In this document: positions 33,009 to 44,484 of the stretch, piece by piece
Numbering within the stretch: position 1 is the stretch's first letter
Layout: the number at the start of each line of letters is the position of its first letter
Assembly: GCA_014925825.1 (NCBI GenBank)
Contig: JACGCK010000012.1
Coordinates: 496,001 to 560,000, forward strand
Source: Pholiota molesta
Lineage: Eukaryota; Basidiomycota; Agaricomycetes; Agaricales; Strophariaceae
Length of the DNA: 64,000 bases
Reading direction: 5' to 3'
Position numbers and translations under genes: made by a program
Notes under the pieces: generated by a model
What the model was told of the DNA's origin: nothing
Database searches by the model: none
Seen by the model: the letters and a program-made list of their open reading frames with translations, nothing else

Positions 33009-34636
33009 CAGTGAAGCACCAAAAGGGATGCACTAGAGGCGGAGACGGGCCATTGGATGGAGGCGTCTCGTCGGCTGCTTGGTCTTGGAAGTTTTCCTTT
33101 TGAAGATGTGGCGTTGCAGTGTTGTTCCCGGTATTGGCAAGGTAATTCGTGTTCAACATCATCATGGCGACTCTGATGAAATTCACTCGCGAAGATCGCT
33201 CGATCAGGAAATACCGGTTCCGTTCAAGTTGACATTTATGGACTCACAGCTCAAAACCCCCGACCTCTTCCAATACAACTGAAGCCTGAAGCTCTGACAT
33301 CCATAATATGGTCTTGGTCTTTGAAAGCCACTATGACCTGAGTGATACCAAATTGGTAGGCATGCGTAGCCCACATTTGGCTTTCTCACGCTCTTTCTCA
33401 CAGGTCTCCTCGCTCTTTCTCCTCTCCTCCTGCAGGCGGGACTCCGTCCATGGCACCCTGGCAACAACATAGAGGAATTCCAATGAACTTCATAATACAC
33501 CTCAAGTAGCTTGGTATGGGCAGCCTCGATTTTCAAGCAGGCACTTATGATCTCTTCAAACCAGTTTTACCTCTCAGGCGTCGCGCAACCCCACACCACA
33601 GCAAGATCTGAGCTAAAAACCCTACTAATATCGCTCTATGTTTCAGTTTCTGAGCTATGATAGCCCACGATTTGCACCTCCGCCGTAAAATGGTACGTTA
33701 ACAATTGTCAGGAACTTTTCATCCGATAACTCATTCGAGTCATTTGCATGCTGGACGTCTTTTAGACTTTAATTTCAGCGATATGACGTCAGTCAGCGAT
33801 TCATTCCTTCACATTGAATCCCCGTTGGTGACCTAAGTGGTTTAGTTGCCAAATGCAGTTTGTTCAAAGATACAGTGATTTGCATATTGTTTTGCAGTTC
33901 CGGTCATCATTCAAAGCAGGGCCAAACAGAATTCCTGTGGATGAAACTTGGATGAAACTGCAAAGTTCAAACGAATATGCAAGTCACTGTAAGTGTCACT
34001 GGAATGCAAACCAAGATACAAATATGGTCCAAGTCAGTCATTCTAATTGTCTGAATCGTTTTTCTCATGCGCTATATCGTCCGCCGAGTACTTTCCAGCT
34101 CTCTATTGTGTACAATTGTCCACGTTCAGCTCCGGTTTTCCAACTCCAACTCGATAACGAGGAATGCACGCTTAGCGATACCTTCTTAAGTTTGCGCATA
34201 CTGTGGCTCTTGCTATGATCTGGATCTCCAGAACGGCCAACCACGCAGTTATCTGAACCTTCTTTGGGTGCTTGGCCGGATTGTCAATTCAGGAATCAGT
34301 ACTCAGTACCGGTTTCGGAATCTAAGAATGCATGCTATTGATCATCTGCTTCCAATCTCCTGGATGTATTATATTGTTTTCTTTTCCTCTCTTGCGATCG
34401 ATGCCTGCCCGCCGTGGCGCTATCCGCGAGACTCTTCTGATTTCTTCTACCGTCAACCTGAATGGGAAGCCATGCAGCCGTGCAATGATACACTTGGCCC
34501 TGCTTGAAGAATTGGGTCAACTATATGAATTATGTACGTGTGTACCCCTGTTCTTCCGCCCTGAGTATTGAATCGAGATCTTACAGGAGGATATATAGGC
34601 CAGCTTCATTTCCAGTCCCGCCTCCCAAAGACTATG
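33009..34636. other. intergenic, no gene recognised
   Basis: About 1.6 kb. One plus-strand frame (33853-34218) has no recognisable domain and no supporting splice pattern. It presumably holds the divergent promoters of the kinase-like gene and the F-box-like gene. Confidence 0.4.
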
Positions 34637-36068
34637 ATGTACCCCCAAATACCCCAAGAGCTCAACAGCGAGATCATAGGATTTCTGCGAAACGACAAGG
34701 CCGCCCTTAAATCCTGCGCATTGACCTGCCGATCATTTCTCCCCGAGTCTCAGAGGCAACTTTTCTCTGCCATTTCGCTGTATCCTCCGACATGTGTGGA
34801 GGGCCCTACTAGCTCAGATTTCAAACGCTTCCTAGAGGCCGCCCCGTATCTTTCAGAATACGTGCATAGGCTTGAGATCCACGACCTGTCTCGTCCCGAC
34901 CAAACGTGCGACCAAGACCTCATTTCCTGCCTTCGGTATCTTCGCAATCTCAAGGCGCTAAAGGTCCGTTGTCCTCAAGGAAGATTTGATATACGAAGAT
35001 GGGAAGATATCCGTCGCGGGGGGCTGCTGACGGCACTGCTCGAGACAATGAAGCTACCCACCCTTACTTGTCTGGACTTCGACTGCCTGCCTTTTTCACT
35101 GGTCACCCATTGTCCCACTCTGAAGCATCTGAATTTACGAAAGCCAGATCCAGACCTCGCTGTCGACGATAACATGGCGATTTCATCATTTGTCCACCCA
35201 GAATCGCTGTGCGTCGATTTCCGCGAACCGTCTGCGATATGCAGAAAAGTTGATCGGAGAACAGACTGGGCGGAGGAAAGTCGAAAGAGCCAAATCGACT
35301 TGACCAACTTGAAGACGCTTTCTATTATCACCGATGCTCAAGAATGGGAGGAACGCTGCGAAGCGTGGTCAATTTTGAAAGCGTCTATTGAAACACTGGA
35401 AGTGCTTTCATTTGAAGTAGAGGCATCGTCCGGAATGTTTTGGCTCAGTAAGTCCTTCGCCTTTATGGGATTACTGCAGGTTTATTCACTGACCATAACC
35501 CTAAAAGATACAGCATTCCAAGCACGCACTGTCATCGAAAACCCCGTGGGTTGGAGCTCGTTGAAGGCACTGCGAGTTCTTCAAGCGCGAATCACAGTGG
35601 TTTCCGCTCACGACCAATGGGGACTTGGATTCTGCAACTTACTTCCATGGATGTTTGGCTTGCTGCGGGCGCTCACTTCTTCTGGCTCCAGTGATATCGA
35701 AGAGCTGGTAATCCAGGTCAACTACAAGTTCCTGGACGACCAAATGATTGCTGTGTTAACATTGTGGAAGGACATCCTTTTGCATCTTTTCCGACGGGAT
35801 CTGTTTCCACGGCTTCGAAATGTACACATCATGGTGGGGTCTGAATCAAAGCTGCCCGCTCAAGGTACCGTCATAGTCCAGCAAATCGCGAGATATGCGC
35901 GGGCGATTTATAACAAGAGGTGTCCTCAAGTCGCAGTGTCGCTTTCCACCAAATGTAAGTATTGTCCTCTAGATTCTAATTGACATACTAACGGCTGTCC
36001 GGATAATCTCAGTCTTTGACGATGATACATCCCCACTTTCAATGGAAAGGCTTCCAGTGTGCATGTGA
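34637..36068 (+). CDS. F-box-like protein with leucine-rich C-terminal region
   Basis: Probable substrate adaptor of an SCF ubiquitin ligase. Two exons, 34637-35954 and 36013-36068; splicing extends the protein by KFFDDDTSPLSMERLPVCM. The start is chosen at the second of two ATGs (34634, 34637), since MYPQIPQELNSEIIGFL begins the F-box-like motif directly. The motif continues with LKSCALTCRSFLPESQRQLF. The rest has irregular leucine-rich segments (LRNLKALKV, LKHLNLRKPD, LKTLSIITD, LKALRVLQARI) in the style of the large Agaricomycete F-box families. It is not closely related to the F-box pair at 49.7-55.2 kb. Confidence 0.75.
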
Positions 36069-36828
36069 TATTAGTACGTAGGCAATATGATTAGCTGTCC
36101 ATGTCATAGCTTGGTTGGTTCATGAGTTAGGATTCAAAGCTCAGCATAGACTGGAGGATTCAAGACATCGACAAGGGAACCCCTGAGACCAGTATCAGTA
36201 GAAAAGCGAAGGGCGTTACAAGCTTCGCCGACAGAGGGCATGGAAGAGTGAACCCGAGGGTCATTCTTTATATCATAGATTCATATAGACAAAACGACGC
36301 AAGATGGACTGAATGGCGAGAGGCTTCGGTTTCTTGAGGGGTCAAATCAAAGGAGACTGAGTGACCGTTGATGAACCACTTTTCGTGCGTATAGCTGCCC
36401 TCATCCGGGTCCAGGACAGTACCTATGTATCCATTCCTTTTGATAACCAAGACAGATTTAACGGCACATACAATACATGAGATTCCATGATGATGATTCA
36501 TGAAACATTGGCCTGCAAAGTATCTGTATGGATTGGAGGATTAGAGCAAGTACGTCGCACAGATGTCGGCGCGGTAACGTTGGTAAAAAAATCAACAGCA
36601 AATGACGAGTGCGCTTTCGTCGCCGCAAGGCAGTAGAATCGATGGTTGATCGATAGACTCTGGAGTAGATTCCTTGGGCTATTCATGGGCACTCCATGGG
36701 CGAAATTCGGGTGTATGTTCGTGTTTATTTTTCCGGCCACCGCTGTTGCTTTTGCTGTGACTGCAAGTGACCAATCCGTTCTCCACCTCCGTCCTCGCCG
36801 CCAGTCCATCGTCACTGGCGCCCCCCAC
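36069..36828. other. intergenic, short unassigned minus frame
   Basis: About 760 bp. A 77-codon minus frame (36268-36501) is followed upstream by another (36498-36815), but neither shows a known domain. Treated as noncoding. Confidence 0.35.
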
Positions 36829-37860
36829 CATGTCGGCTTTCAGCCGACTCATCAATCTGCCTGCATCTCGCAGGACATATTCCTCGTATTTCTCGTCAAA
36901 GGCGGGCGGCGGGCGATACTTCAACTCGGCCAAATCACCCAAGGTTGCCGTCGTCAGTCCCACCACGAACAACACGAACACCACTAATGCAAGTGCAAAG
37001 AATGATTCCCCGGCTTCCGCCGACTCTCAGCAGAAGCAGCAGCAAGACGGTGTTTCGCAGAACGCAACTTCCTCGGGAAGCCTAGGAGAATCACAGGCAT
37101 CTCCATCTGCAGCCTCGTCCGCCACCGCCCCCGCAGAGGGTGCGAACAGTCCTACCAACACCGCCAGCGACTTCGGTGCCTCCCAGCTCTACGTCCCCCG
37201 CTCTCCATCACGGCCAAGGACTTCAAGATGCACCATTTCTTCTCCCTGCACCGCCCTTTGCTGCTGCTCAACGAGCCCGCCAGCATCTTCCGTGCCGTCG
37301 CCCCGAACCAGCCGCTCTTCCCCCGCCACCTCCGGCGCCCACTCCCGATAGCAACGCCTATCCGTTTGGGCTTGGGCTCGGAGAGGCGCCGTACGACCCC
37401 TTCGTGGACGCCGATGCCGAGGCCGCGAGGCAGCTGACGCGGGCACTGACGATGGCGCGCGCGGAGTCGGCCCTTGCGTGGGAGAAGACCCTGAAGCACC
37501 TCGGGCTGGATGTGTCAAAGGATGCGGACCGCGTAGGTTTGCAGGAGCAGTTCGAGAAGGACTGGGAGGAGGTGTTGCTGGATAGTACGAAGAGGAAGAG
37601 GCGAAAGAAGATGAAGAAACATAAGTAAGTTTTTTTGCTTCTCCCTCTTATTTGCTGAGCGATTGCCTTGGGTATGCTCGCATGTCTTTTTTTTCTGCTC
37701 TACTTCGTATATTCAGTGAATTCCAATGCTGACTTATTTCTTGTCCAGGCTAAAGAAGCGACGCAGGGTAAGCTCTTTTCCAATTCATCGATAGTCGCAC
37801 ATCGATGCTCATCCTCACTCTTTCTAGGCTACGCGATCAGAACGATTAAGGATGAAATAA
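36829..37860 (+). CDS. mitochondrial small ribosomal subunit protein mS38 (COX24/AURKAIP1 family)
   Basis: Binds mitochondrial rRNA in the small subunit; yeast Cox24 is also needed for COX1 mRNA maturation. Start ATG 36829 (MSAFSRLINLPASRRTYSSYF, a mitochondrial presequence rich in Arg/Ser). A low-complexity Ser/Gln segment follows, then the conserved KDFKMHHFFSLHRPLLLL and the C-terminal domain LDSTKRKRRKKMKKHK/LKKRRR/ATRSERLRMK. Exon 1 ends at 37624, exon 2 is only 19 nt (37749-37767) and exon 3 is 37828-37860. Within exon 1 the frame changes at C5 37195-37199 and again at C5 37320-37324. One extra C at each restores a continuous protein through the conserved motif, so these are probably sequence errors. 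Confidence 0.85.
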
Positions 37861-38256
37861 GCCTTTATCGATTTTCCTGGATTCTACCTATCACCATATC
37901 ACAAGCAATGCAGTGTGTTCCCTCCTACTGTAGCTAATCCCATAAATGCATCTTTTCCTCTCTTCACACATGCTTACTCGCCCGACGTTGCGATTCTATA
38001 TATGGAAAGGACAAATCCGAAAAGATACAGACAGAGGTAATGACCGTCTGGAACTGAAATGGTGGATGTGTCGACAACAGACATGCGAATATGTGTTGTA
38101 CAAATGGCTTGGTAAGATTGGAACGTATTGACTAGGCCTATCTATAAACTACAACGTCATCAACCGATAAACGTCCATTTCCCAGATGTCAGAGTACCAG
38201 CCTCCAGAACCGATAACAAACAAAAGTATAAAAAGGATACGACAACAGCGAGCCCA

Positions 38257-39845
38257 TCAAGTCACAGTGACAATTTCGCCTCTCCCATCTTTCAGAATGA
38301 CAAGCTCGCACTCAATCTTCTCCCCAGTATCCATACATACCACATCTGTCGGATCAATCGAGTGCATCCTGATCTGCCTCTTCTCGATGAACGAGCGCCC
38401 GAGCACGACGTCGAAATGCGGCTCCTCCGACAGATACACCTCCACCATCACCGGCTTGGGCCCCGCCCCGTTCGTCTTCGCCACCGACGGCTCCTCCTCG
38501 CCCGCGTAGGCCCGCCGCCGCCCGCCGCCCGCGCCGTCCCTGCTGCGCACGCTGCGCGTCTTCCCGCCGCGCAGCGACGGCGCCTGCGCGGCGGGCAGCG
38601 CGAGGCCCGGCGCGCGGGGGGACGAGTACGGCGTGGACTCGGCCGTGCGCGCGGTGGCGGCGTTGAGGCCCAGGAAGGCGTCGGGGCGCTGGTAGCCCGC
38701 GGCGGGCAGGTGGGGCTGGGCCGCGGACGGGGCGAGCGTGATCGGCCACGTCCCGATGTTGACGAGCCCGCCGTAGCCGTAGTTGCCGGGCGCGGTGTCC
38801 TGCGGGATGAACCCGTGCTTGATCGCGAATTTGCGCGAGATGTAGACGTGGCGGTAGCCTGACTTGAGCAGCATCCGGACTGTGTGGGTGTTATAAGTAT
38901 ATATATCGGTGATTGGATGTCAAGGACAGGAAAGAGTGGCGATCGTGGCATGGCGTGTGCATATGTACGCGGAATAGACGCGCGAAGAATAGATCGCAGA
39001 TGTATATCAGCAAAGAACGCCCATAAAACCAGAGAGAGAGAGAGGAAACCTGTGCGCACCATTATGCACCGGCCCAATCTGGCCCATAACCGTGCGCACC
39101 CCGTTCTCCGAGTGGAAGCGGTCAAACTGCTTCTTGAACTTGGGCACGCCGTCGTCCTCGTCGCCGCCGCCCTCGCCCTCCCCGCCGCGCCTGCTCCGCC
39201 GCCCCGTCGACGCCCGCGAGGGCGCAGGCGAGCGCCGCTGCGGCACGGGGGCGGCGGCCGCACGCGCGGGCTGGAAGACGTAGTACGCCGCGTTGCGGTA
39301 CGCGGGCGGCGCGGGGAGGGCGGCGTGCGGGTTGTGCAGGTGCAGCGTCGGCGTCGCGGGCATCGCGGCCGGCGGCGGCGCGATGACGGGCGGCGGCGAG
39401 CTGGGCAGCTGGACGCGGGAGGACGAGGCGACCGGCGGTCCGTCGGGCGCGGTTGGCGGTGAGTGTAGGTATTCGTCCTGCTGCTGCTGCTGCTGGCGCC
39501 GCCAGACGAAGATGCTGTAGTCTGAGTCTGTGGGCAACGCCGTTGGTGAGCACATGGACGCGAGGTCGTCGAGCGGCATGTACTCACCGTCGTCCAAATT
39601 CCAAATCGCCTCGTTGTATTCGTATTTGAGCCATCCAGGACCGACACGCTCTCCATAATAGTCGGTGTTCGCCTTTCGACTGAGCTTGTTGTAGAGGTCC
39701 AATAGCGTTTCCTGTGTTACTGCGGGCGCTAGTCAGCGTAACCCCGTGCCGGGAAGGTTGGCTTGGACTCACAGGAATGGACAATCGCAAAGGAAGAAGT
39801 GGGTGTATGGATGTTGAGAATAGATGGCGCGCCTCCAAGGGCCAT
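38257..39845 (-). CDS. conserved fungal protein, retropepsin-like C-terminal half
   Basis: Function unknown. ATG 39845 (MALGGAPSILNIHTPTSSF), short exon, intron using acceptor CGCAG before TAACACAGG, then LTQETLLDLYNKLSRKANTDYYGERVG. A Q-run (QQQQQQ, CAG repeat near 39480-39500) and a Pro/Ala-rich segment follow. After an intron near 38880-39037, NVRMLLKSGYRHVYISRKFA leads into GFIPQDTAPGNYGYGGLVNIGTWPI and, after an Ala/Arg-rich insert, VYLSEEPHFDVVLGRSFIEKRQIR. The ending is ILKDGRGEIVTVT. The SGYRHVYIS and FDVVLGRSFI blocks sit where retropepsins have D-S/T-G-A...FI and FDVILGxxWL, but the catalytic Asp is a Lys here. A proteolytic role is therefore doubtful. Confidence 0.75.
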
Positions 39846-40127
39846 CGCGGTGGAGTGGCGGTGGACGATGAACGAGACGATGGGAGGATGGGTAGTGCAG
39901 AAAGTGATGCCATATTTACCAATGCTTTTTATAGATTTGTGTCACAACACGGGGACCAAGTTCCTCAGTGGTAACCAATGCTTGTCTGCACCTACAAATC
40001 ACATGGAAAGCAAGTAACCTGGAATTAGGGCTCGTAATACAAATGTATGTATACAGAAGATAGAGCAACACAAAAAAAATTCCAGATGGCAGAAGATCAC
40101 CCCTATTATCATACAAAACACCACCCT

Positions 40128-41213
40128 CTACTTTGGAATGTTATCCCTAGCTTGCTGCTTAATGCGTCGCCTGGAAGAGATCAACGTTAGCAGTAGAATA
40201 TGTAGTTAAGTAAACAAAGCATACTCATAAGCTGTCTTGTCATTTCTATTGGTAAACAAAACGGTCAACAAAGGATCACAGCGAAGAATTAAAAACATAC
40301 TTGAACATGGTATAAGCATCACTTTGAGCAGGGTCATTGACATTGGGGTTATCGAGCAGATCTTGAATCCCTAGGAGAATCTATGCAAAACGAAAAGGAT
40401 TAGGCTTGAGTTGTTCATCGCTTGAGAATTGGACAGGATAAGATAACATACCTGTTTGATGGTGATAGCAGGCTTCCACGATTTCTCTTCGTCAAGAATC
40501 GACAGGCACACAGTTCCCGATGGATAGACGTTAGGGTGGAACAGCGGAGGAGAGAATTTACCTGCGATCAGATTTATATTCAGTTCCTTCAGCATCGAGC
40601 ATTGATGAAGAATGACTGACACTTTGGTGGTTTGGATGGGTAATCTGTGGTGAAGAAGGAATAAGGATGGGGTCAATATATAAACTCGATAGAACACTGT
40701 GAGACGGTGTACCTTCAGGGAAGTTCATTATTAATTTGAACAAACCTCCTTCCCATGCCGTCTATAACAAAGGCCACAGTCAGTCTTGTTCGTAGTAAGG
40801 GTGGAACCTCGAAAGACGCGTCGGATCCGTGGCGTAGGAGGTATCCTGACGTGTAATACGTCCTCCTGGAAAGAATTACCCACCTTTTGTTTACCAGGAA
40901 TGCCGACTTCCCATTCCATTAAGTTCATAGACCCATCAGCTGCTTTGGTGGGCTTAGCATAGAATCCCTGCAAAAAGAGACAGATTGTTAGTACAGAAGT
41001 TACCCAAAATTCAAGAGTCAACATTCAGAATTTAAGAAGAACTAGCGAAGAACATTGGCTCATTGCAAATGAGCGCTACTAGCAGCAGAGTAGCTCCGTG
41101 TTGGACATCGGGCTCGTGGAAAAGAGAGCGCGCGAAGGGGGACTCACAAAGGGGTGGTCTTTGCGCCATTGTTTGCGCTCTTCAGCAAGACGGGTTCTGC
41201 AGATGCCTGACAT
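40128..41213 (-). CDS. UBC9: SUMO-conjugating enzyme E2 Ubc9
   Basis: Transfers SUMO from the E1 to substrates, mainly in the nucleus. ATG 41213 begins [22 protein letters not shown]; several short exons follow. Landmarks: [40 protein letters not shown] (E2 face); [33 protein letters not shown], with the catalytic Cys in TVCLS (about 40499-40513); and the C-terminal helix with [13 protein letters not shown] before stop 40128. The frame is clean and the family diagnostic residues (HPN, the five-residue insertion near DEEKSW) are present. Confidence 0.95.
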
Positions 41214-41516
41214 GGTGAGATGGGCTGGGAGATGTGTGGAGGCTGAGGGCAGTCTTTGAGCGCAGTGGCATCTCAGGAACTCTGGGCTGACTCAGCAACC
41301 CTCGAACCAAATTGCGCCAAAATAAAATGTTCTCAAGCGCCCATTTTCGCGCCCACAGCTCGCGCCGTCTCTTACAACTGAACAATAGAGCTAACCATGA
41401 CGATATACTCAAGTTTACGAGACGTGGAGTTACGTGAAATGAATTTTTCATTAACAGGTCGACTAGGTATGTTCCAAGATTCAAGATAAGTATATCATGA
41501 AGCTCTCTGCATTGCC

Positions 41517-42073
41517 TAGTACATCAACTTTTCAATCGCAGTCTTGATAGCGGTAATCTGAGCAGAAAGCTCTTTCGATTCACCGGTAGTGACGCTAGCG
41601 GCGATGACGGGCCTCGTGACGTTGCAAGCACGACCAAGAGCGGCCTTGGAGGGCAAAAAGATGTAGGGGACGTTCTAAAAGGTAATGGATGTGAACAACA
41701 AGCAAATTAGCAGGAGGATCTCAACGCACCTTCTCTTCGCAAAGGAGAGGAAGATGGAGCAAGATCTCGAGGGGTTCGGTATCAGCAGTCAAGATGATAA
41801 ACTCCGCGATACCACGGTTCAGGGTCTTAGTAGCTAGTAGAATGAATAGGTCAGTCGCAACGCACATCGTAGATTAGAGACCGAAGCTCACCTTCGTTGG
41901 CTCCCTTTTTCAGCTGCTTGTACTGTCCAGCTTGTTGGACAAGCTCGAGGATCTTGTAAAAGCAAATGATTAGCCCATGCGATCCCTTGATCCCAGAAAT
42001 AAACACGCACAGAGTTGGTCAAGTCAGCTTTGGCCTCAGGCCAAGCCCTTCCATGAGATCCATCGTCAGCCAT
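41517..42073 (-). CDS. SNU13: U3/U4 snoRNP-snRNP protein Snu13 (15.5K, L7Ae family)
   Basis: Binds kink-turn RNA in U4 snRNA and box C/D snoRNAs. ATG 42073 ([21 protein letters not shown]), then exons [21 protein letters not shown] / [20 protein letters not shown] / [20 protein letters not shown]. The core ends with [16 protein letters not shown], and stop is at 41517-41519. The [16 protein letters not shown]-binding motif is intact. It is divergently transcribed from the gamma-glutamylcyclotransferase-like gene, the two starts being 281 bp apart. Confidence 0.95.
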
Positions 42074-42354
42074 TGTGATGTTTTTATAGAGAATGAAGGG
42101 TAGGGCGGTGGTGGTGACCTCACGGCTGATCCTTGGTCTGGTGTTGGTTGCAAAGAAGAGCGCGCGTTTGGAACGAAGGAAAAATTGGGAGGCCATGGCT
42201 TACATAATTGACCGTGAAAGGCAGGTCACGGAGGCGATCCATTTTTAGAACCATATGTGCTGTGCCGGCTTTCCACCGGACTCAATCATCTCCTGCCAAA
42301 GTCAATTGGTATTTCCGAGCATGCCTCCTTTCACAGGCTTTCAACTATACCACG
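42074..42354. promoter_or_regulatory. divergent promoter region between SNU13 and the GGCT-like gene
   Basis: 281 bp separate the two divergent start codons, so both promoters must lie here. No TATA-like or other defined motif was assigned. Confidence 0.5.
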
Positions 42355-42892
42355 ATGTCGAAGACCATATACTTTGGCTATGGCAGCAACCTCTGGCTTG
42401 ACCAGATGAAGCGCCGCTGCCCAGACAGCAATTTCATTGGCATTGGGAAGTTGGACGATTGGTGAGCACACAATTGATCTACAAATGACATTGGGAGGTT
42501 GACCAAGATAAAGGAAATGGATAATCAATGACCGCGGTTATGCCAACATTATACCATCGCACGGCGATGTCGTTTATGGGTTCGTGTACGAACTCACAGC
42601 AGCCGACGAACACGATCTAGACTTATATGAAGGACCAACATATGCGAAGAAGGTCCTCCCAGTACTACTGACAGAGACGAAGTCAGAAGATGCAGCAAAT
42701 ATTGTGGAAATGCTCATATATATCGATGTCTTGAGGAAAATCGAGAGCTACCCAAGGAAAGAATATATATACCGGATGAACATGGGTATTGCGGACGCGT
42801 TGGAGCAAGGCGTACCGCAGGATTACATCGACAAATATCTCCGCCCATTCATTCCCTCCCCAGACAATGCAAATTTTGTAAACGAGAGCTAG
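42355..42892 (+). CDS. gamma-glutamylcyclotransferase-like protein
   Basis: Family enzymes release 5-oxoproline from gamma-glutamyl compounds in glutathione turnover. Exon 1 42355-42461, second exon from about 42510 to stop 42890-42892. The N-terminal substrate loop YFGYGSNLW (YGSNL signature) is followed by RRCP; the central VVYGFVYELTAADEHDLDLYEG includes the Glu used as general base in the family (LYEG). The C-terminal part YIYRMNMGIADALEQGVPQDYIDKYLRPFIP is also typical. At about 145 residues it matches the small single-domain form. The exact substrate is not shown by sequence. Confidence 0.88.
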
Positions 42893-43097
42893 ATAACAAT
42901 ATATATCCTCTGCTGTCTGTCATCCAGTGCCCGCAATAAACCCTGCGCAGCGTTGCGAACAAAGCCCCTATTTATGTAGCGGGCCGGCATCTCCCCCACT
43001 TGTTGGCTTTCAAGTGCTAAGCCAAACACCATCAACTGAACGCGCAACAACGCGGCCGCGTCACCTCTATAGTAATCTCTCAACTCCTCCCTCCATC

Positions 43098-44383
43098 ATG
43101 AACATCTTTGTCGATAAATACTCGACGACGAGCGCCGCCAGTCAGCTGCGTAGAGCCCAGCGTCTTGCTGAAGAAGATGATGAATTCTCTGACGCGGCTT
43201 GGGGCTCCGAGGCGGGCTTTGGAAACATCGTGAAGGGCGCACCCTCATTTAATGTCCCCAACGTAGCAGACGTGAGTTTTGTGTCTGCAAATGCTGCAAG
43301 TGCTGCAATATTAAGCGATTATCTATGAACTTTCAAGCCCACCTCCTTCCTTCGCCTCCATACCGATGATCACGCCGATCCAAGTTGCAGGATCAAAATC
43401 CAGCACGGTACGACTACGCTTGCATTCCGATTCAAAGGTGGTGTTATCGTCGCTGTGGACTCTCGAGCAACGGCGGGAAGCTACGTTGGTATGCCCGCCT
43501 TGCATTTTTTATTAAGAACTTTATTGATCGCATACAGCCTCGGGAACTGTCAAAAAGGTCATCGAAATCAACCCCTACCTCCTTGGCACGATGGCCGGTG
43601 GTGCTGGTATGTTGACTTTGAATCATGTGTCAATTATTGTCCTTAACTTACAACCTTTCACAGCTGATTGTCAATACTGGGAGACATATCTTGGAATGCA
43701 CTGCCGTTTGCATGAACTCCGAAACCGTGAACGTATTTCAGTCTCGGCAGCGAGCAAGTACCTGAGCAATCTCGTGTACAGCTACAAAGGAATGGGCCTT
43801 AGCATGGTACGTAGAGTCACTATATATAAACTGAACCTGCATTTATTCCATACTTTGCATGCAGGGAACCATGATTTGCGGTTGGGACAAGACGGTGAGC
43901 GGCATCATGCCATGAAGTCATGTAAACCCAGGAGCTTATTTGTATGACAGGGTCCCGCAGTCTTCTACGTCGATTCGGACGGAACGCGTCTCAAAGGCGA
44001 CCTTTTCTCTGTCGGTTCCGGAAGCACTTTCGCCTACGGTGTCCTAGATCAAGGCTACCGTTGGGATCTGACCGATGAGGAAGCGCAGGAGCTCGGAAGG
44101 AGAAGTATCTATGCTGCCGGACATCGTGATGCTTTCTCAGGAAACACTTGTAACTTGTACCACGTCAAAGAGGATGGTTGGAAGTTCATTGGTGAGCATC
44201 GCCTCTTTGAGGCTCGTGTTCATGTTACTTACTCTATTTCAAGGCAACTACGACATTTCGCAAATGCATTACGAAGGCCCTGGCGCTGTTCCAGGTGCTC
44301 CTGGTGGCGGATATGGATACGATCTTCGCGTTGAAGGCCTTAGTTCGGCCAATCCACCGCCTGAGGTTGCTGCTACTGCATAA
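43098..44383 (+). CDS. PRE2: 20S proteasome subunit beta type-5 (Pre2)
   Basis: Chymotrypsin-like catalytic subunit of the 20S proteasome, made as a precursor. ATG 43098, propeptide [13 protein letters not shown]...[16 protein letters not shown], intron, [20 protein letters not shown], then the cleavage site and catalytic Thr in [10 protein letters not shown] (about 43409-43440). [40 protein letters not shown] and [20 protein letters not shown] follow, with a Gly/Pro-rich tail to stop 44381-44383. All catalytic landmarks (Thr1, Asp17, Lys33 region) are visible. It lies 205 bp after the GGCT-like gene, on the same strand. Confidence 0.95.
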
Positions 44384-44484
44384 TTAATTGAGTTTTGGAT
44401 TTTGTACATGTACCCGATGAATTCTAGGCATTCTTTACATCTGCTCCAGGCAAATTACAGTTACTATTTAGTTTCGAGAGGTAT

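Noticed and set aside
38448..39656. A 402-codon Arg/Pro/Thr-rich minus-strand frame
   Set aside because: It is a shifted frame of the conserved gene at 38257-39845 and has extreme composition; the chosen frame gives the conserved motifs.
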